Assembly (NCBI GenBank): GCA_000226015.1
Contig: JH154246.1
Location: 76,343-105,747, forward strand
Direction of reading: 5' to 3'
DNA: 29,405 bases
Source: Mnemiopsis leidyi
Lineage: Eukaryota > Ctenophora > Tentaculata > Lobata > Bolinopsidae
Shown: one piece after another, positions 12,901 to 18,900 of the stretch
How the letters are laid out: each line of letters starts with the position of its first letter
Position numbering within the stretch: position 1 is the stretch's first letter
The notes under the pieces: generated by a model
The model's database searches: none
What the model was told of the DNA's origin: nothing
Seen by the model: the letters and a program-made list of their open reading frames with translations, nothing else
Position numbers and translations under genes: made by a program

Positions 12901-15900
12901 TGACCCCTGCTACACGGCTTGTATTCTTGTAAACAGATATCGGCCAGATAAGAGCGGTCCGTGTAGGTAAGCACAGTGCTTTTAGCTATACAATAGACCC
13001 CGATAGTTCTTGAAAACGTACTCCGGTTTTCTTTTTGCTTGACGTCGAGGGTGTTCTTGATCTGGCCACGGCGATGTTGTTACAGGATATTAGAATCTCT
13101 GTGGGAGCATCAACAGCATAGCAGTGTAGCGAGGGCCGCGAGATATCCCATTTTAAGTTTCGATAACTGATGGCGTTGGATGAGATTTCCTAATAAGGAA
13201 AAAACGACATTACTCAAAACCATTTTTGTGAGAGCATTTAAGTTGAGTTTGGTCGAATTTGCCATTTTTGGGCAAATGGTACAATGGACAGGGCGTCTTT
13301 CTGTATTGTGCGGGGGTAGGCCGCAGAATGCAGCAATCCCACGTCCCTACGCGCTCTCTCTGAGTTGTTTTGTTTATATTGATGTTTACTCTATCTCTTC
13401 GCGCTCTCTCTTAAGAATTTCCATAACCACAATCTACCACTTTTTAATTTCGGTCACATAAAGTATTTTGATCGTTGGATATAACGTTAAATGTCTAACA
13501 GAAGCAGTGTTCAGTCTCTAATCACAGTATTTATTCGGCAGAGACTATTATTAAACCGTGACAGTTATAAGTATGAGAAACTTTGATATTGTTGGTGCTA
13601 GCTAATCGATCGAGCCGCCATTTGATTGCATTCTCCGTAAATTTTGCCTTCCTCAAATAGCCGATAGGCTGCCCAAGTCTAATATTAACCACCTTAACCT
13701 TCTTCGCATAATGGGTTCTCACAGTTAATTTCATTCTTTTTTGCCCCAGATCGTATGCTGAAAAGCACTTTCTCTTGTGAGTGCCCTGTTTATCGAGTGC
13801 GTGTTGAGAATGATCTTGATTTCAGTGTTTGTGTTAAACAAATAAGTGTACTAGCATTTAGGGCACAGACTTGTGCGAGGGTACAGGAGTCAGTAATGTG
13901 GGTTATCTGCACGTGACAAGTGCACGTGTGCACGACTGTAAAGCCGTGCACTTTGCACGTGCAGATACATACGGATATCTCTGCACCTAATCACCTTGAT
14001 AGTATAGTTTTCACATGATGCTATGCAATGGTACAACGAAGTGTATATCCACTCCGCACATTTAAAGCTCTTTAAAGTGTTCATGTGCTATAGCGTGAGA
14101 ATTCGTTGTGATGAAAACTTAACTACTGATTTACTATATGGATTGCGATTGTTTATAATTGATCAAACAGCACAATATTTGATTGTTGTGTTGTTGGAGA
14201 TTAAAGTATTCTGCTGCATTCAGTGTAAAATATTTTGTCGTAAAAATAATTCAATTTCAATTTGACATGAATGACAAATCAGAAAACTTTCATTCCAATT
14301 ATCTTAAACATTCAATGTAAATATTAAAAAAGGCTCATTTAATTGCATTTCTAATGTTAACATTCGATCTTGCAGGACAACATCGTTTAAATTTATGCGA
14401 TCCAAGGAAGAACAAGATACGAATGTAAGTAGCTCTAGGGTGGGCGCAGCATTTCAACTATAGCTTTCTCCTCTCCTCTAGTTCCCATGCAAGCTTATTC
14501 CACAATATATGACACATTCCCCATTTTGTCTTAAACTGAACGCCCCTTTATCCAGGCGCACTTTTCTGGAAGAAGAAACAGAAAGCGGAGAAGTATACAG
14601 AAGTCAAAGAAAGATGGCTCAAACCGACTGAGCCGGTCGATGGAGGACTTAGAATGTTTGGAGCTTAGCGCCCTTGACGAAAAGGTGGGTCTGAACTCAG
14701 CACGTTACTTAGCGTTACTTAGCTTTATTTTAAGTGTTACTAAACGTTACTAGAAAACTGAGCTCAAAAACTCAGCTATTATTTGTCTCGGATCCTCTAT
14801 TTGTCTCGGATCCTCTGGCTTTTTTTATCTATTTAATTTCGGGAGACTATCTGCTATCACCTCTAACATGACTCCACTCAACTTCTATAGCACGTCTACT
14901 AAGGACTAAGCGTGCAGGTAAATCTATAACAACACAGTTAGATATAACACCGTCTCCTCCTCCCTCCAGCCCAAACCAGAACCTCCACAACGAACAGAGA
15001 GTACAAGTACGACACAGAACTCAGCTCTACCCACTTTGAACCACATCTTCAAGAGTGTACCCGCACCCCGCGGGAGCGTGTGCAACTCTTGCGGCAAGAA
15101 ACTTCAGGTACTTAATAGTTTTGTCGGAATTAAGGTAGTAATATGTGTGTTCTTACTGGTAAATAATTGGCACTTCTCTTACCATATCACGTGCTCAGGT
15201 TAACGACGTGGTGTGAATTTTCAATGAGCATAACTAGTGCACAATGCATTTCAATAACCATTTCAATCTCCCCAGGCTCGAATATTTGCACGTGCGATGC
15301 AGTGTCAAGCCCAAACCTGCCACAAGATATTCCACCGTAATTGCCAAGAGAAAGCCGGACAGTGCATGCCGACATACGAGCAGCCCAAGAGAGTACTTGC
15401 CAATAACCTGGGGGAAATTCTAATGCTCGAAAAGTTCATACTGCAGAAGGTATTTTTTAATTGTATTCAAAATTCACTTGTCTTGACCACAAAAGATATT
15501 GATATTGTCGATCTCTCTAGAAGCGAATGATCATACCGAATATGGTCCTATTTGTCTGCCTTGCCCAAATATGGTAAAACCCCAAACTTAACAGATAAAG
15601 GAACTCCAGAGCCAAGGCGAGAAAGTGAATCTGGACAAAGCGATCAGCAAAACTTTTATCAGCGTCCTGAAGGAGTTCCAAGAATACCTGACCAGAACTC
15701 AGGCGTCTTTGTCAGCCAATCCGACCAGTAACACTTTCAACCTTTACTACGAGGTATGGTTTTTTACGCGGTTTGTTGGTTTATTGAACAATGTTTAGTT
15801 GTTCATTTTCTAATTTTTAATTGTTCGTTTATATTTTTGTTTTCAATTAAGCTCATATTATGTTGTTTTTGGTCCTACTCAAATATTTAATTTCAATTGT

Positions 15901-18900
15901 TCCTGAACATGGAACTAAATTAAATTTCGTTAAAATAATCTTACCTTGAACTTGTCTACTGCACAGTCAGAGCTAGCGTTAAACAATTATTTAACTACTC
16001 AGTATTCGGTGTTAAAACTGACTTCTTTGACGTTGAATACAATTATCGAGCAATTAGCACCTGCTCCAGGTTCATCTTTCTCTCGTCTCCAAATGACGAT
16101 TATTATGAATTCCATCGGTAGGCTTGCGTAATGCCAACATACTAACATTTTAATCATACTCGCAATGACAAATCATACTACTACTCATGCGGCTTTACGA
16201 CTTTCTCTACATAGTCTAGCAAGGGCTAATTGCAGTCGTACTGCAGTGACGTAACGCAAAACGTAAGAAGCAATAGAAAACGTTTGACGTGCTCCAAAAA
16301 AAGCTTATTTCCGGTACCTGAATTCTAATTTCCGATCTCCCAAAAAAGTTTTATTCTCGTCATCAGTTTACTTCCTCGTTGTTAGGATTTTTGTTTGGCA
16401 GTCAGATCTTTCTTCAGCCACGCGTGGCTAATTTTACCTGATATCGCTACACAGCAATACAAAACTTTAAGGTAAAATGAAACACATGGTCACTATGCAC
16501 GACTTGTTTCAATTAATTAGTGCAGAACATGGCTTGATGGCATACCGGTCTTCATCTGTCGTAACTCTCATCCAAAAGTAACATTATTATGTCACTATCG
16601 TTTCTAATTATTACAAACACACACCGACTGATTACATCATACGACCTCATCTGGTCTACTTAAACTATAATCTCGCCTGTCTCAGGAGTGCACGACGATA
16701 TTTGAACACTGTCTGACAAAAGTAAAGACACGGAGTCAGGAACTGAGACTATCAATAGATCCCAAACTTCCCGTTAAAGCTCTCTTTCACTCAATGTTGG
16801 AAAACTTCGACTTCTGCCGACATGAGGTAATTTCATTTGCTTTCTTTTTTATGTCGTTTTTCTGCGTTTTTGAATCCTGCTGTTTGTATGAATTAATGGC
16901 CCTCAAAAATTTTTGGCCCTGCTTTTAAACGACATTTGTTTGCGCAGTTTCTGTCGAGCTCCAGATTTCTCCATTTCCTCTTACGCCTCACATCTCATTT
17001 CCCGATTGCTCACCCCCTTCTCTCCTCCCTTATTTGGTCTAATACCGGCCCACCATACCCACGTCATATGACCCCCCTTTTTTCTGCCTTCGAGGAACCC
17101 ATTGTTTATCGAAGTCAGTTTTTGTATGTCGCAATGTACCGTGATGGCTCAAGTCACCCCACTTCTTTGTGACCAGGAAGCTTAATTTCCATTTTATGTT
17201 TATGTTTGTCAAATAATATCCAGCGTCTGTGAAATGAAATCTGTCAAGCAATTTCTACCGACGGTAATTTCTCCATTCGTAATATAGATTTGTTTAGATT
17301 AATTTTCGAATTCAACAAATCTACAGAGAAATTTGTTGATGTTGTTAGTTGTGAGCTCTTAATTTCATTCTGATTTCTTTTTTGTTATCATTACTTGAGT
17401 TTACGATGACTTTCTCTCCAGGCATCGTTTAAAGAGGACGCTAGGAAGAGTCTTCTGGCGACCTACACGGTGCGAGAGCGACTTACTCTATCGCGAGCAA
17501 ACAAGGCAGGAATCATCGAGCACAACGGACACAGGTTTGTCGTCGTGGTTATTCAGATCCTTTAGTTGTAGTGGGGTGAGTTATTCAAATCCTTTAGTTG
17601 TAATGGGGTGAGTTAAGTTATCGGGATATGAAAAGAAAACAATTTCAAAACCAAGTTTTTCTTTATGATGTTAAAAGTTCGTTAGTTTTTTAACCGACGT
17701 CGGTGGTTTGTGTGCTTTTTGGATTGGAAAAATTTATGACAACTGTGTTTCAGATTGGTGTTAACGGCGTACGGTATCGTCATGACCTGCGTCGGCTGCA
17801 AAAAGCGAATCAACATTCTGGAACATTGCAAGATTTGCCAAGAATGCAAAGTCAATTTCCATCAGGTACCACTAATTGAACCTCTATAATTTTTCATTCA
17901 CTCTTTCAACGCCAACACATTTTTATGACATTTATCTGAGTATCCCTTTCTTTACACTGCCAACTATTTCAGAAATGCTACAAAAACTCGACGCAACAGT
18001 GCACTGGTATTCCGGTGACAAGTCCCAGTGCTCAGCCAAAACCCTTCTTCGGGACCTGTATTCAGGATCTGGTGGCAAGCGAGGGTGGCGTCACAATTCC
18101 TAGGAACTTAGACAAAATGATGCTCGTTCTAGAGCAAAACGGTATGATTAATTTTTTCGGATTCTCTAAGCTGCATAATTTACTTTTTCTCTGCATCTCC
18201 AGTAGTAAAGTTGTGTCTCAAATCTGATAATTATTCTGGTAGATATAATTGATAACGGTTGATATCATACTGTTATGACGGTTAGTAATAGTATCGTCTC
18301 TCACTTGATTATACTGTTACCAGCGTGGTGTATCTTGGTTTTGAATGCTTCGTTTTCTCAACAATCCTATAACTTCTTTATTTTTACAGGTCTGTATACT
18401 CTGGGATTGTATCGTGTTAACGCCAATCAGAACCAAATGAAGAGCCTCAAAAACAAACTACTCATCAACAACGCAGACCTTAGCATAGATGGTAAGGAGT
18501 CGGTCTTGTTCTTATATTTTGCATATTTCACGTATTTTTTCGTAAGCTTTAAGTTACTAACTTAAGTTTTACTAGCCGATCCTTTATAATTAACTCTATT
18601 GACAAAAACGTATCCAGGTATAGTACCGGCGACGTTAGCGGCAATGGTTAAAATGTTCTTCAGAGAGCTGCCTGAACCGATCCTGACATTTAACATGTAC
18701 CACGACTTCATGAACACCAGCAGTGAGTTATATTCTCGTCTGTACAAGTTGTGTAAACATTTCATGAATATTTGAGGTTTTAAAGCGTCTTCACAAGAGG
18801 TCGTGCGGCATCAGTAGCTAAGGTGACGCTAGTGATAAAGTGTCAGTTTCACGTTACGTCGCAGAGTTTTATCTCAATCCAACGCGACGTCTCGGTGAGC

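Larger units (their letters stand above)
11454..14375. other. 2.9 kb region holding the cassette exon cluster
   Basis: This is the intron between exons 11353-11453 and 14376-14424. It contains the four phase 2-2 exon candidates annotated separately, a 4 x 12-bp repeat (12564-12611), a partial inverted repeat (11783-11835) and a strong hairpin (13906-13965). An additional open frame after an acceptor at 13084-13085 lacks a good donor and is not called. Confidence 0.7.
15366..17529 (+). other. MYO9: Helical spacer between the two C1 domains
   Basis: Exons 15276-15449 (3' part), 15595-15753, 16686-16826 and 17422-17534 encode about 165 residues with mostly helical composition (for example [42 protein letters not shown]). 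No catalytic motif is seen. It ends in the NGH that supplies the first ligand of C1 domain 2. Confidence 0.8.

Noticed and set aside
13086-13168. Open frame after an acceptor at 13084-13085 in the cassette region, possibly a 15-nt phase 2-2 microexon or an alternative last exon
   Set aside because: The only phase-matching donor is GTGGGA, which is weak, and the longer frame ends in TGA without a recognised poly(A) signal.
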